Shown: positions 1 through 10,200 of the stretch, piece by piece
Numbering within the stretch: the first letter of the stretch is position 1
Layout of the letters: every line of letters begins with the position of its first letter
DNA from: an uncultured Methylococcaceae bacterium
GTDB lineage: Bacteria > Pseudomonadota > Gammaproteobacteria > Methylococcales > Methylococcaceae
DNA: 38,437 bases
Reading direction: 5' to 3'
Assembly: GCA_903859815.1 (NCBI GenBank)
Contig: CAIOOA010000251.1
Span: 1 to 38,437, forward strand
Notes under the pieces: generated by a model
What the model saw: only the letters and a program-made list of their open reading frames with translations
What the model was told of the DNA's origin: nothing
The model's database searches: none
Translations under genes and position numbers: made by a program

Positions 1-1
1 A

Positions 2-136
2 GTTGACCGGTACTGCATGACCGCATTGAATGCCGTGCAGACGCGCATTTTAGGGTTGATCGGATTCCCGCCGACAATCTACCAAGGGATTGAAATGCAA
101 TCCGGGAAACTGGCCGTTAAAATGGGCGAACCGTGA
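2..136 (+). CDS. C-terminal fragment of an unidentified protein (5' truncated by the window edge)
   Basis: An open frame runs in from the left edge and stops at a TGA at 134-136, giving about 44 residues that end in VKMGEP. I do not recognise the family. The fragment is mildly hydrophobic around the stretch ILGLIGFPPTIY and has one cysteine, with no motif that assigns a function. It is on the same strand as the large Ycf48-type gene, 161 bases upstream of it, so co-transcription is possible but unproven. Reality as a gene tail is inferred only from the open frame reaching the edge and its ordinary protein-like composition. Confidence 0.4.
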   Translation, partial: VDRYCMTALNAVQTRILGLIGFPPTIYQGIEMQSGKLAVKMGEP

Positions 137-297
137 GTATAAGCCTCTCGGGTGTCACCAATTTCAACTTGCGAGAAACTACCTGCTTTTGCCGGGAGTC
201 GACCAATGCATAAGCTCTCCCCGACATGCGATAATGATTGCATTTAGGCAAGAGTACTAAATTTCCAGCACCATAGACGTTAAAAATTCATTTTTAA

Positions 298-3200
298 ATG
301 GCTAACACAATCATTACGCGCATATTGCATGGAACCCCAAGTCGATTTCGACCAATTGACCATGGGACCAATCAAAGAACCTCACGCAAGACTTGGAAAA
401 ACTGGCTCTTTATAGGGCTAGTCCTTGTCAGTTTCCTTGCCATCAGTTGGCTTGCCATTGAACAGCAGGTCCGTTTGAGTGCCTGGCAAACCCCAGGCGA
501 ATTTTTAAGTCAAGATTGGTGGCGTTATCCCATTGAGCGTAACCCCAGCTTGCGCTCGCCCCGCCTCTCAACCCATCTACATGATATTTTTGTCTTGCCA
601 AACTCCGATGATCTCTGGGTGGTGGGAAACGATGGGTTGATCCTGCACAGTGACGACGGGGGACGGCATTGGCAAGCTCAGGACGGACACACGACTAAAC
701 ATTTAACCAGTGTCTTTTTTATCGACGATAAGGAGGGGTGGATTGTCGGCGGAGAAGGTGAAATTATCGTTACCCATGACGGTGGAAAATACTGGCAGGC
801 CCAAGTGAGCGGCACAAAAGACAATCTTTTCGGAGTTCATTTTGTCGACAAACAGAATGGCTGGGCAGTGGGTTGGCATGGGGCTATGCTCCACACTGTC
901 GATGGCGGGCAAAACTGGGAAAACCAAAAAAGTGGGGTCAAAGTTGGCCTTACAGGGGTCCACTTTTTTGGTTCCTTGATTAATTGGATTAAAGGCTGGG
1001 CTTCAGGCAGTGACGGCACTATCATCGCCACCCAAGACGGCGGCATGAGTTGGCAGCTTCAGGAGACCGGAATTAAGGATCACTTGATGGGCATCGATTT
1101 CGCTGATGCCAATTTCGGCTGGGCCGTAGGTTGGGGCGGGGCCATCATCTACACCTCGGATGGCGGAAAAAAATGGCAACGCCAAAAAAGCGGGACAACC
1201 AAGCATCTTTGGAGTGTTCACTTCATCAGTAGCAAGACGGGTTGGGTATCTGCCTTTGATGGCACGGTGCTGATGACCCAAGATGGCGGCGAAACTTGGG
1301 AGTCCGTTCGCGGCAGTGGCAGAGAAGGGCTAACTAGCCTCAGATTCAAAAACTCAGAAAATGGATGGGCGATAGGCATAGACGGAATCATATTAGCCTC
1401 CGATGACGGTGGTTTGACGTGGCAGATCCAAACCGAAAGTGCCCAAGACTTGAACAGTGTCCACTTTGCCGACGAACGTAACGGATGGGCGGTCGGCAAT
1501 CGGGGGATTATTCGAATCAGTCACGATGGCGGAAAAAGTTGGGGTTTTCAGCGCTCCGATTCAACAGGGGATCTGCAAAGTGTCTTCTTTGTCGATAGCC
1601 TGAATGGTAGCGCAGTGGGGCGGAAAGGGATTATCCTTGTCACTCATGACGGCGGCAAAGTATGGAAGTCTTCTAACTCTGGAACCAGTGCTGACCTTGA
1701 AGGGGTTTTCTTCAGTGATGCCAAGACTGGCTGGGCAGTCGGTTGGAATGGTGTCTTGCTCGTCACCCGCGATGGTGGTTTAAATTGGCAAAAGAAGTCC
1801 AGCATTGTTAACGAACAGTGGTTAAAAGTCCAATTTGTCAATGGCCGCAATGGTTGGATTGTAGGCAGCAATGGCACTATTCTGGCATCCAGTGATGGCG
1901 GGGAAAACTGGAAGGCTCAAATCATTGATACCAAAGAAACCTTAGAAAACGTTTTTTTCATCAATGAAAAAATTGGGTGGGTTGTTGGTACAAATGGAAC
2001 CATTTTTTCCAGCCACGATGGTGGGGCTAGTTGGCAAGCCCAAGATTCCAAAAGCAAAGCCCGGTTGCTGAGCATAGAGTTTGCCGATCCTCAAGTTGGT
2101 TGGGCCATGAGCGAAAGCGGCTTGGTGTTGTCCAGTCATGATGGCGGCAAGTCATGGCAAGAAAACACGATCCCTACTCGCGAAAACCTTGCAGATATCC
2201 ATTGGATCGACACTCAACATGGCGTGGTGGTGGGTTCAAAAGAATCCATATTCACTACCGATGACGGCGGTCAACGTTGGTCGCCACTCGAATATCGCAT
2301 TTATCCTGCCCCTTGGTATTACCTGACCATCCCGCTATTTTTTGGACTATTGGTGGGCGGGGTCCGCTATCGAATGCAAATACCCAAACCCTTGCGAATT
2401 CCATCTCCTGTCCACTCGCTACACGATATTGTGCTCCAACCCGGAGTGAATATTTTGTGGGTTGTAGGCAATCATGGGGTCATCCAGTGTAGCCGGGATG
2501 GTGGACAGTCTTGGCAAGAAATGCCAAAACAGAGTTCGAATAACTTGACTAGGATTGCGTTTGCCGACGGCCAACACGGTTGGGCAATTGGCCTTAACGG
2601 CACTATCATTGCCACTCAAGACGGGGGAAGAAATTGGAAAGCTCAAACCGCCGCCACCCACGCTGATTTATTGGGCCTGTATTTTTTAAATGCGGAGAAA
2701 GGATTTACCATTGGTCGCAGAGGTAGGATGAGTGCAACTCATGACGGTGGCAAGTCATGGCAGTCATTGCCTTCGTTGACGAAAAAGAATCTCCGTGGAA
2801 TCCATTTTTGCAATGCCCGCAACGGTTGGGCGGTGGGTGAAAACGGGAGGATTCTAACGACTCACAATGGCGGACGCAATTGGCGGCGACTGGCCAGTGT
2901 CACCCCAGTCAACCTGTCAGACATATACTTCTTAGACGAGTTACACGGTTGGATTGTGGGTTTGCAAGGCACGATACTTTTCACCCTTGACGGAGGCCAG
3001 ACATGGAACCAACACCATGTGGAATCCATCAGTGAACTTTCGCGCATTCATTTTGTGGATACTAAGCATGGTTGGATTATTAGCGCCGATGGCTACGTTT
3101 TGGTGACCCAAGATGGCGGAAACTCTTGGCGGGTTCAAGCCCAGACACATATCGCATTGGAAGGGGTTTGTTTTTCGGATACCCGCAAGGGGTGGGCCGT

Positions 3201-4707
3201 AGGTGACAAGGGCAGTCTAATTGCCACACACGACGGAGGGCTGTCTTGGCAGAATTTAGCAGGTAAGCATAGCGAGCATTTGTTGGGCGTTCATTTTATC
3301 AACGCCAAACTGGGCTGGGCTGTGGGTTTAAACGGCACGATCATTCATACCTTGGATGGCGGATTGACGTGGAAGGCGCAAGAGAATGCGAACAAGACTA
3401 ATCTGAAAGGAGTGTATTTTTGCGATAACCAAATAGGCTGGGCTATTGGGAACGGTGGAATCATCCTGACTACCGTTGATGGAGGTTCTACATGGAATTC
3501 TCAAGCGGAAGCCCTGAATGATCTGAATTGCATTTTTTTCACAGATTCAAGGAACGGTTGGATAGTGGGTCAAAATGGTACGATTCTTAGCACAAATAAT
3601 AGTGGCTGGAGTTGGACTGCCCAACTTGGAAAAACGAAAGAGTTTTTAACTTCCGCTTACTTCATCAACAGTCAAATAGGCTGGGTGGTAGGTAGCAATG
3701 GCACTATCCGTGCCACCGTCAATGGCGGCCATACCTGGCGGACCCAAACGTCGAATACCCTTGAAAATTTAATGCAGGTCCATTTTGCCGATGAACGGCT
3801 TGGTTGGGTAGTGGGAGATCATGGAACCATTCTTAAGACTCAAGATGGAGGGAAGAATTGGAAACAGCCCACTAGAGTGACTGAAATGGACCTTGCCAGT
3901 GTCCGATTTATTAATCCAACTATTGGCTGGGCAGTGGGTGTGAATGGGTTGATACTTGCCACGACGGATGGCGGCATTTCTTGGCATACGCAAACCGGGG
4001 TCAATGCAAATCTCTGGGATGTCTTTTTTGTCGATGCCAGTCACGGTTGGGTGGTGGGCGAGAATGGCAAAATTTTCATGACCAAGGATGGTGGCAAGAA
4101 ATGGGATGTTCCAGATTGTATTGATCTGAGTCTACCGGAACCCATCTCTCGGATATCCGTTCCCCCCGTGGCTCACCCAATTGCGAATCCTCCCCCGGTT
4201 TTGTCCAATAACTTCCCGGAACCCTTGTCTTCAGAGGGACCGATGCATGACAAAGTTGGTGGGCAGGCAAGGCCAACCCCTGTCTTACCTCAGGCTAGGC
4301 ATTCGCAGCAATCCAAATCAACGTCACCTTCTTTTATAGCAAAGACAGTGCCACCAGCATCTGTTTCTTCATCTGTGTCAACGCCTACGCAACAAATCTT
4401 TACAGCATCAGCACCACCCAGCCAGCCTACAGCCCCGGGACATGATCCCATCCCTGATAAAGCGCCGAAAGTCGCTTCCGACGACGAATTGTTCCACAAA
4501 TTGGAAAAGCTTTATGATTTAATGAATAAGGGTGTTATTTCAGCCGAAGAATACGAGGCGAAGAAAACTGAAATGCTGGATTTCATTTCCGCCCATGAAC
4601 AGTTATTCTCTAGCTTGGAAAGGCTTCACATGTTGATGGTGAAAGGGATTATTGCTGTCGAAGAGTTTGAAGTGAAAAAGTCAGAACTTTTGAAGAAACT
4701 GATATGA
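298..4707 (+). CDS. Giant Ycf48/Hcf136-type beta-propeller repeat protein with two membrane segments and two C-terminal SHOCT motifs
   Basis: A 1469-residue protein built from repeats of about 41-49 residues with consensus GWAVGxxGTIxxTxDGGxxW, the signature of Ycf48 (photosystem II assembly factor) type blades. I count 14 such units at about residues 95-665 and another 14 at about 705-1276. A hydrophobic segment at 36-54 follows a basic stretch (RTSRKTWK), and a second at about 672-690 is followed by RYRMQIPK. The positive-inside rule then puts the first repeat block in the periplasm and the second in the cytoplasm. A Pro/Ser-rich linker (about 1285-1390) leads to two SHOCT-like helical hairpins at 1397-1431 and 1434-1469 (LMNKGVISAEEYEAKK and LMVKGIIAVEEFEVKK). 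Photosystem assembly is not implied, since such repeats occur widely in non-photosynthetic bacteria. A scaffold or sensor role is inference. No clear Shine-Dalgarno precedes the ATG; it was chosen because it keeps the first membrane segment. Confidence 0.9.
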   Translation: MANTIITRILHGTPSRFRPIDHGTNQRTSRKTWKNWLFIGLVLVSFLAISWLAIEQQVRLSAWQTPGEFLSQDWWRYPIERNPSLRSPRLSTHLHDIFVLPNSDDLWVVGNDGLILHSDDGGRHWQAQDGHTTKHLTSVFFIDDKEGWIVGGEGEIIVTHDGGKYWQAQVSGTKDNLFGVHFVDKQNGWAVGWHGAMLHTVDGGQNWENQKSGVKVGLTGVHFFGSLINWIKGWASGSDGTIIATQDGGMSWQLQETGIKDHLMGIDFADANFGWAVGWGGAIIYTSDGGKKWQRQKSGTTKHLWSVHFISSKTGWVSAFDGTVLMTQDGGETWESVRGSGREGLTSLRFKNSENGWAIGIDGIILASDDGGLTWQIQTESAQDLNSVHFADERNGWAVGNRGIIRISHDGGKSWGFQRSDSTGDLQSVFFVDSLNGSAVGRKGIILVTHDGGKVWKSSNSGTSADLEGVFFSDAKTGWAVGWNGVLLVTRDGGLNWQKKSSIVNEQWLKVQFVNGRNGWIVGSNGTILASSDGGENWKAQIIDTKETLENVFFINEKIGWVVGTNGTIFSSHDGGASWQAQDSKSKARLLSIEFADPQVGWAMSESGLVLSSHDGGKSWQENTIPTRENLADIHWIDTQHGVVVGSKESIFTTDDGGQRWSPLEYRIYPAPWYYLTIPLFFGLLVGGVRYRMQIPKPLRIPSPVHSLHDIVLQPGVNILWVVGNHGVIQCSRDGGQSWQEMPKQSSNNLTRIAFADGQHGWAIGLNGTIIATQDGGRNWKAQTAATHADLLGLYFLNAEKGFTIGRRGRMSATHDGGKSWQSLPSLTKKNLRGIHFCNARNGWAVGENGRILTTHNGGRNWRRLASVTPVNLSDIYFLDELHGWIVGLQGTILFTLDGGQTWNQHHVESISELSRIHFVDTKHGWIISADGYVLVTQDGGNSWRVQAQTHIALEGVCFSDTRKGWAVGDKGSLIATHDGGLSWQNLAGKHSEHLLGVHFINAKLGWAVGLNGTIIHTLDGGLTWKAQENANKTNLKGVYFCDNQIGWAIGNGGIILTTVDGGSTWNSQAEALNDLNCIFFTDSRNGWIVGQNGTILSTNNSGWSWTAQLGKTKEFLTSAYFINSQIGWVVGSNGTIRATVNGGHTWRTQTSNTLENLMQVHFADERLGWVVGDHGTILKTQDGGKNWKQPTRVTEMDLASVRFINPTIGWAVGVNGLILATTDGGISWHTQTGVNANLWDVFFVDASHGWVVGENGKIFMTKDGGKKWDVPDCIDLSLPEPISRISVPPVAHPIANPPPVLSNNFPEPLSSEGPMHDKVGGQARPTPVLPQARHSQQSKSTSPSFIAKTVPPASVSSSVSTPTQQIFTASAPPSQPTAPGHDPIPDKAPKVASDDELFHKLEKLYDLMNKGVISAEEYEAKKTEMLDFISAHEQLFSSLERLHMLMVKGIIAVEEFEVKKSELLKKLI

Positions 4708-4836
4708 GAAGCCAAAGCCATTTTGTACTTAATCCCATTAGGAAGAACCATGACTGAAGAAACCTTCAATGCAAATTGGTGAGTTTATCTCTTCAAGCCA
4801 CTGGGAATCTTAAACAATAACAACCTGTTCGGGTAG

Positions 4837-5751
4837 ATGATTATGAAAGCAAACATCCTGAAATTGATGATGGCAGCGGTTTTGGTTGGGTTCATTGCAT
4901 GTCCATCCATTGCCGAAGAACAGGCAGTCCCTGATGGCCCGGATGTGGTGTTTAGCGCAGGCAGAAAGGATTCCGCCTATTGGGGTTTGGCAACTCGCCT
5001 CAAAAAGATCGTTGGGGAGCAGGGGCTGACGGTGGACATTTTGGAAAGTGTTGGCTCTTTGCAGAATCTTGAGAGATTGGAAGACCCAAAAAACCCAGTC
5101 AACCTTACCCTAGCCCAATCCGATGCGGTCCATGAACGTTTCCAGACCAATCCAAACTTGGAATCTAGCTTGACAGTCATGGAATCCATCGGCTTGGAGT
5201 GTGTTTTCCTGATTACTAGGGCCGACAGCGGCATCGTCAACGACGCGAGCTTACCCAAAGGCATGAGGATAGCCATACCGGGGCTTGAAAGCGGGGTGGC
5301 TGTCACATATCGGGATTTGTCAAAATTAAATCGGTCATTGGGCGGCACGGTTCCGGTTTATATGGATGCGACGACCGCCATGAAGGCACTTGGCACGGCA
5401 GACCAGGGGAAAGACCGCATTGATGGCCTGATGTTTGTCCACCGCCCCAAGGAACGCAACCCAGAAATCCAATTGGCCATCGACAACCCGGAACGCTATC
5501 GCTTTGTCAGTTTTGCCAAAATGGAAATCACCGCCAAGCTGCCTGACGGACAGCCCATTTATCGCTTTGTGGATATACCATTGGTTCGCCAAGGGATGAA
5601 AGTGGTGAGAAGCCTTCCGACAGTCTGCACGGACGGGCTATTAGTGGCATCAAGCAGCAAAATCAACCCCAAGCAAAAACAATTGCTCGACCGGGTGGTG
5701 AATGAACAATGGATGAGAATCTATAGCAAGGGTTTCCAGTCGGATCAATAA
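4837..5751 (+). CDS. TAXI-family TRAP-type periplasmic solute-binding protein
   Basis: A 304-residue protein with an N-terminal signal peptide (hydrophobic core about residues 7-22, probable cleavage after CPSIA near residue 26). The mature part has the layout of TAXI-family receptors of TRAP transporters: an early FSAGRKDSAYWGLA segment, a central LAQSDAVHERF segment and a C-terminal helix. These proteins bind small carboxylates or other ligands in the periplasm and pass them to a DctQ/DctM-type membrane unit. No such membrane gene lies nearby, so it is an orphan here. Length matches the family. A second ATG two codons downstream (4843) is an alternative start; neither has a strong ribosome-binding site. 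The ligand cannot be predicted. Confidence 0.75.
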   Translation: MIMKANILKLMMAAVLVGFIACPSIAEEQAVPDGPDVVFSAGRKDSAYWGLATRLKKIVGEQGLTVDILESVGSLQNLERLEDPKNPVNLTLAQSDAVHERFQTNPNLESSLTVMESIGLECVFLITRADSGIVNDASLPKGMRIAIPGLESGVAVTYRDLSKLNRSLGGTVPVYMDATTAMKALGTADQGKDRIDGLMFVHRPKERNPEIQLAIDNPERYRFVSFAKMEITAKLPDGQPIYRFVDIPLVRQGMKVVRSLPTVCTDGLLVASSSKINPKQKQLLDRVVNEQWMRIYSKGFQSDQ

Positions 5752-5774
5752 ACCGGCAGACTGAATCTAAATAC

Positions 5775-5782
5775 AGGAGGAG
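5775..5782 (+). promoter_or_regulatory. Strong Shine-Dalgarno for the Sel1 gene
   Basis: AGGAGGAG lies a few bases before the ATG at 5786. It fixes that start codon and contrasts with the weak sites of the two genes upstream. Confidence 0.75.
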
Positions 5783-5785
5783 TTA

Positions 5786-6259
5786 ATGAACAAACTAAGC
5801 ATGGCATTGGCGATGGTGCTGGGATTGGGTTTGGCCTATGCCGCCGACCATCCCGAATTGAGCGAAGGTGACGAGGCTTACTCGGCGGAAAACTACCCGA
5901 AGGCCGCCGCCTTATATCGCAAAGATGCGGAACTCGGTGTCATCAACGCCCAAGTGAATTTAGCCATCATGTATTTGGATGGTCAAGGCGTGCCGCAAGA
6001 ATACCAACAAGCCGCCAAATGGTTTTTAGCCGCCGCCGAACAAGGCAATGCCGAGGCTCAATTCAATATTGGCGTTCTTTATCAAGATGGCAAAGGCGTG
6101 GAAAAGAACCCGGTGGAAGCGGATAAATGGTTTCATCTCGCCAAATCCTTTAACAATGTGGAACGCATCGAAAAAACCATGTCCCCCGAACAAATCGCCG
6201 AAGCGAAAAAGCGCATCAACGAATGGATAGACAACTATCAGAAAACCCGGGGGCATTAA
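5786..6259 (+). CDS. Small exported Sel1-repeat protein
   Basis: A 157-residue protein with a signal peptide (residues 1-20, cleavage after AYA) and two Sel1-like tetratricopeptide units at about 54-89 (NAQVNLAIMYLDGQGV...A) and 90-124 (EAQFNIGVLYQDGKGV...A). Sel1 repeats form alpha-solenoids that bind other proteins; this one should sit in the periplasm. It starts 34 bases after the TAXI gene on the same strand and probably shares its transcript, but a shared job is unknown. A palindromic repeat follows its stop. Confidence 0.85.
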   Translation: MNKLSMALAMVLGLGLAYAADHPELSEGDEAYSAENYPKAAALYRKDAELGVINAQVNLAIMYLDGQGVPQEYQQAAKWFLAAAEQGNAEAQFNIGVLYQDGKGVEKNPVEADKWFHLAKSFNNVERIEKTMSPEQIAEAKKRINEWIDNYQKTRGH

Positions 6260-6271
6260 TCGGATTGGACC

Positions 6272-6306
6272 GTCAAAGCTTGCTTTGACCGGCGAAGCCT
6301 GCTTCG
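6272..6306. repeat. Tandem pair of short palindromes after the Sel1 gene
   Basis: Two adjacent inverted repeats: GTCAAAGC-TT-GCTTTGAC at 6272-6289 and CGAAGC-CT-GCTTCG at 6293-6306. A close relative of the first (TGACGAAGC-TT-GCTTTGTCA) lies at 11663-11682, also just after a stop codon. They look like members of one dispersed REP-like family rather than a classical terminator, because no T-run follows. Confidence 0.5.
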
Positions 6307-6409
6307 ACGCCCCGAAAGCAAGGCCAATGACTTGGTTGGTTTTCTTGGAGAACCCAACATTGGTCGTATCAACAAAAACAAAAAAACCATTGACCTAGTG
6401 AGAATCACC

Positions 6410-7042
6410 ATGTCCGTCTCTACTTCCCAAATCAAATCATTCATTCAAGCCGCCTCTGAGATTATCAACGCCAACGCCGAAGAAGTCACCGAATTGGACC
6501 AGACCATCGGCGACGGCGACCATGTCACCAACCTGCAACGTGGGCTTTCCACGCTGGACGGAATCGCCGATAGCTTAGGCGCTCTGGACTGGTCCGCCGC
6601 CTTCCAAAAAATGGGCATGAGCGTGATGAGCACGGTGGGCGGGGCTTCCGGTTCACTCTACGGAACTTTATTCATCGCCATGAGCAAGGCGATGAAAGGC
6701 AAGGATATGAGCCTTGAGTCCATGGCTGATGCTTTCAGCCAAGGCGTGGACGCGATGAAGCAGCGAGGCAAATCCGACGTGGGCGAAAAAACCATGCTCG
6801 ACGTGCTAGTGCCAGTCGCCAACGCCTTGAAAGAATCCGCCGCCCAAGCCTTGCCCTTGCCCGAAGTGCTGGCAAAGCTCAACCAAGTCGCCGAAACTGG
6901 CTGCGAATCCACCCGCGACATGCTGCCCACCAAAGGCCGCGCCTCTTTCCTAGGTGAACGTGCCAAAGGCTGCATCGACGCAGGCGCGAGAACCGGGCAG
7001 TTGATGATAGCCGCGATTGCGGGGGTTTTGGGAAGTAGCTAA
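6410..7042 (+). CDS. dhaL: DhaL-type dihydroxyacetone kinase ADP/ATP-binding subunit
   Basis: A 210-residue protein with the motifs of DhaL, the nucleotide-binding subunit that helps phosphorylate dihydroxyacetone held by DhaK. Residues 30-45 read DQTIGDGDHVTNLQRG, with Asp30, Asp35 and Asp37 matching the magnesium-binding aspartates of characterised DhaL. Then come GGASGSLYGTLF (about 77-88), VGEKTMLDVL and GRASFLGERAKG near the C-terminus. The frame is open further upstream to 6332, but this ATG gives the usual family length and begins where DhaL proteins begin. Neither DhaK nor the phosphotransferase subunit DhaM is in the window, so its phosphate donor and true substrate are open. Confidence 0.88.
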   Translation: MSVSTSQIKSFIQAASEIINANAEEVTELDQTIGDGDHVTNLQRGLSTLDGIADSLGALDWSAAFQKMGMSVMSTVGGASGSLYGTLFIAMSKAMKGKDMSLESMADAFSQGVDAMKQRGKSDVGEKTMLDVLVPVANALKESAAQALPLPEVLAKLNQVAETGCESTRDMLPTKGRASFLGERAKGCIDAGARTGQLMIAAIAGVLGSS

Positions 7043-7115
7043 GAATAAGGTTGGCTAGAGCGTTGTCGAAAGCCCCGTTCGCGGGCGTTTACGGCAGTAA
7101 AGCCGAATATTCGTC

Positions 7116-7137
7116 ATTTCGGCAGGGATGCCGAAAT
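7116..7137. repeat. REP-like palindrome between dhaL and the TIR-NACHT gene
   Basis: Perfect 9-base arms (ATTTCGGCA and TGCCGAAAT) around a GGGA loop, within a 249-base gap that otherwise shows no gene. A related but shorter hairpin (TCGGCAT-GAGG-ATGCCGA) occurs at 11899-11916, which supports a dispersed element. No T-run follows, so terminator function is doubtful. Confidence 0.45.
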
Positions 7138-7291
7138 CCAGCGTCCATGGATGGCAAAATATGAATTCACAATAGCTTATGAGGCATCTGTACGAAAGAA
7201 GCAATAGGGCTAGAAACCTTAACTGTCAAAGCCATATTACCCTAAGTACATCATTATGAGACGATTCAAGCCATAACAGAAAGCTAACGCC

Positions 7292-10200
7292 ATGGCCGAT
7301 TCAGGCAAACATCCTAAACGGGTATTTATTAGCTACAGCCACAAGGACGAGCCTTGGAAAGAACGGCTGCACACCCATCTAAAAGTACTTGAGCAGCAAA
7401 ATCTGCTTGCCGTATGGGAAGACCGGCAAATTGCCGTTGGAAACGATTGGTATCCTGAAATCGAACAAGCGCTCAACTCGGCACAAGTCGCCATTCTGCT
7501 GATTAGCGCGAATTTCCTAAGCTCAAAATTCATCTTGGGCGAAGAAGTGCCGCGTTTGTTGAAACGTCGTAAAGAGGAGGGTTTGTTGGTCATTCCCTTG
7601 ATTCTGAGTCCTTGTGCTTGGCAAGCTGTTCCGTGGCTTGCATCCATTCAAGGAAGGCCCAAAGACAACAAGCCACTCTCCGGTTTAGACAAAAACAAAA
7701 AGGAACAATGCCTTGCCGATTTGGCAATGGAAATTCTTGATCTTCTAAAGCAAAAAACCACAAGCAAAGCAGATGAATCTGGTTTCAGCCAACAAGAATT
7801 GCTTGAACAACGCACCGACTACTTAAACTATCTGATTCAAACCTATAAATATCTGGATTTTAAAGGCATAGACAGTATCGCCGAGGCGGTCAAGGGTTCC
7901 AGTGGCATTACCTTGGAATCGGTTTATGTACCTTTACGCGCACGTTTGGATACGCCGGATGCGGAAACTTGGCATCGTTTGGGCGGAAGGCTTTATCGTG
8001 GTTCAAAAGCAGTGGCGGATTGTGATCCTGGAAAACTTGAGCAAGAAATTAGCCAAGCCGAACAAGCAGCTTTGATAGTCGAGCAATGGATGGAGCGCCA
8101 ACCCGCGTTGGTGATCTTGGGTGATCCGGGTAGTGGCAAATCCACCACGATGAAACGGTTGGCGCTTGAATTGGCGCAAAAAGAAGACGGGCCACTGCCT
8201 ATTTTGATTCCGCTGAATGCTTACGGCAAACGGTTGGAAACAGGAACTATCAGCTTTGAGGAATTCCTGCCCGAATATTTTGATGGCAAACGCGCCCAGT
8301 TGGACAAGCTTAAATTGCGCCAGCTATTTACCGAGGCACTCAAGCAACAAAAGGCCGTGGTGTTGTTAGATGGATTGGATGAAGTTGGTTTGAACCGGGG
8401 TCCATTAGTGGCACAAATCGAAAGCTTCGTGAGAGTTTGGATTTCTGAACCGCCCATGACTAACGACTATACATTCACATCAAGCTACGAAGAAGCACAT
8501 TTGGCTTGGCAGCAAAACAATGGCAATCGTATGATTGCCACTAGCCGCTTTGTCGGCTATCGGGATTTTCCGCTGACCGACCCGCGCTGGCAAACAGTTG
8601 CGCTGAATGATTGGAATCGTGAGGAAATTGACCAGTTTTTCACCGGCTTTACCTTGGCTTGCGAACTGGCTTGGAAAGGTGGGGATAATCGGGAGGATGC
8701 GCAAGCTCAGGCCAGTCTTGAACGGCATTCACTGATGCGGGTTATTGAAAACAACCCGGGTATCCGGCGGCTGGCCGGCAATCCTTTATTGGCATCTTTG
8801 TTGGCGCTGATTAAACGGCAAGGTGTCACTCTGCCGGATCGACGAGTGGAATTGTACAAGCTCTATATGGAAACCCTGTTACGCAGTTGGAACCGCGCCC
8901 GTAGCTTGGATAAACAACCCATCGGCCCGGAAATCGACTTTTCCCCCACGCAACGTTTGTTGGCGAAGTTGGCCTTGCATTTGCGCCAAACCAATCCGCA
9001 AGGCGGATTGATTGAAGAGAGTGCGATGAGGGATTATCTGCTGAATTATTTTATCAATGATGGTTACAGCCGCAAAGAAGCCGACGAACAGACCAAAGGG
9101 TTTCTGCTGTCGGTGCATGAGTATTCCAATTTGCTGATTGAAAAAGGCCATGGACAATATGGCTTCATTCACCTGACGTTTGAAGAATATCTGGCGGGTT
9201 TTGGATTGGCCTTGGAGCGTGAAGCAGAGTTGCTGAAACGCTTCCCCGATTATCTGCAACAGCCGGAACAATGGCGGGAAACCCTACTACTGGCGATGGG
9301 CGTGATGGCTGTCGTCAACACCGACCCGGAGAAAGCCAATGCCATCCTGGAAAGCTTGCTGCAAACGACCGAAGCTAACGCGGTGTTGTTTGTTGGTGCG
9401 GCGTTGAATGATGTCGGGTCTAAAGTGATTGGCAACCTGATGACGAGGAAAGTCCAAAAATACTTGCTGGCTGTGGGTAATGATGAAACACAAACCCTAT
9501 CCATCCGCCGCCATGCCGGATTATTACTGGGAGATTCTGGCTGGTTGCCGGCCGATTTGGATTTGATGATTCCTATTCCCAAAGGGCCATTTTTGTGTGG
9601 AGATAATAAAACTCCAACCAAAATACCCCATGATTTTTGGATAGGCAAATATCCGGTGACGAATGCCCAATATAAGTGCTTTATCGAAGCAGGCGCTTAT
9701 CAAGACAAAACCTATTGGACGGACAAAGGCTGGCAACTGCGCAGTGAGTATTACTGGCAAAAGCCTAAGTATTGGGAAGACAGTGGTTGGGCCAATCCTT
9801 TATCGCCGGTGGTGGGGGTGAGTTGGTTTGAAGCCCAAGCTTATTGTGCTTGGCTGCAAACCCAATTGCCAGAGTTAGCCGAGTCCATGGGTTTGACCGA
9901 GGGTGTTTCTGAAAATTACAGGATTCGCTTACCCACCAATGAGGAATGGGAACGGGCGGCGCGAGGTGTGGATGGTCGAGAATATCCTTGGAGTAATGAT
10001 TTTAAAACTAAAGTTGTGAATTGCGGAGAATCTTGGGAAAAGGATGCCGAAGACCGAGGCACAACGATGGTGGGGCTATTCCCGCAAGGTGCTAGTCCTG
10101 AGGGACTGCTGGATGCTGCTGGCAATGTATGGGAATGGACTGTTTCCTTGGATGCGGATGGCGCCCCGTTTATTCGCGGCGGTTCTTGGGACTTTCAGAC

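Noticed and set aside
6332-6409. Longer start for dhaL
   Set aside because: The extra 26 residues precede the conserved DhaL N-terminus and come from intergenic repeat-flanking sequence.
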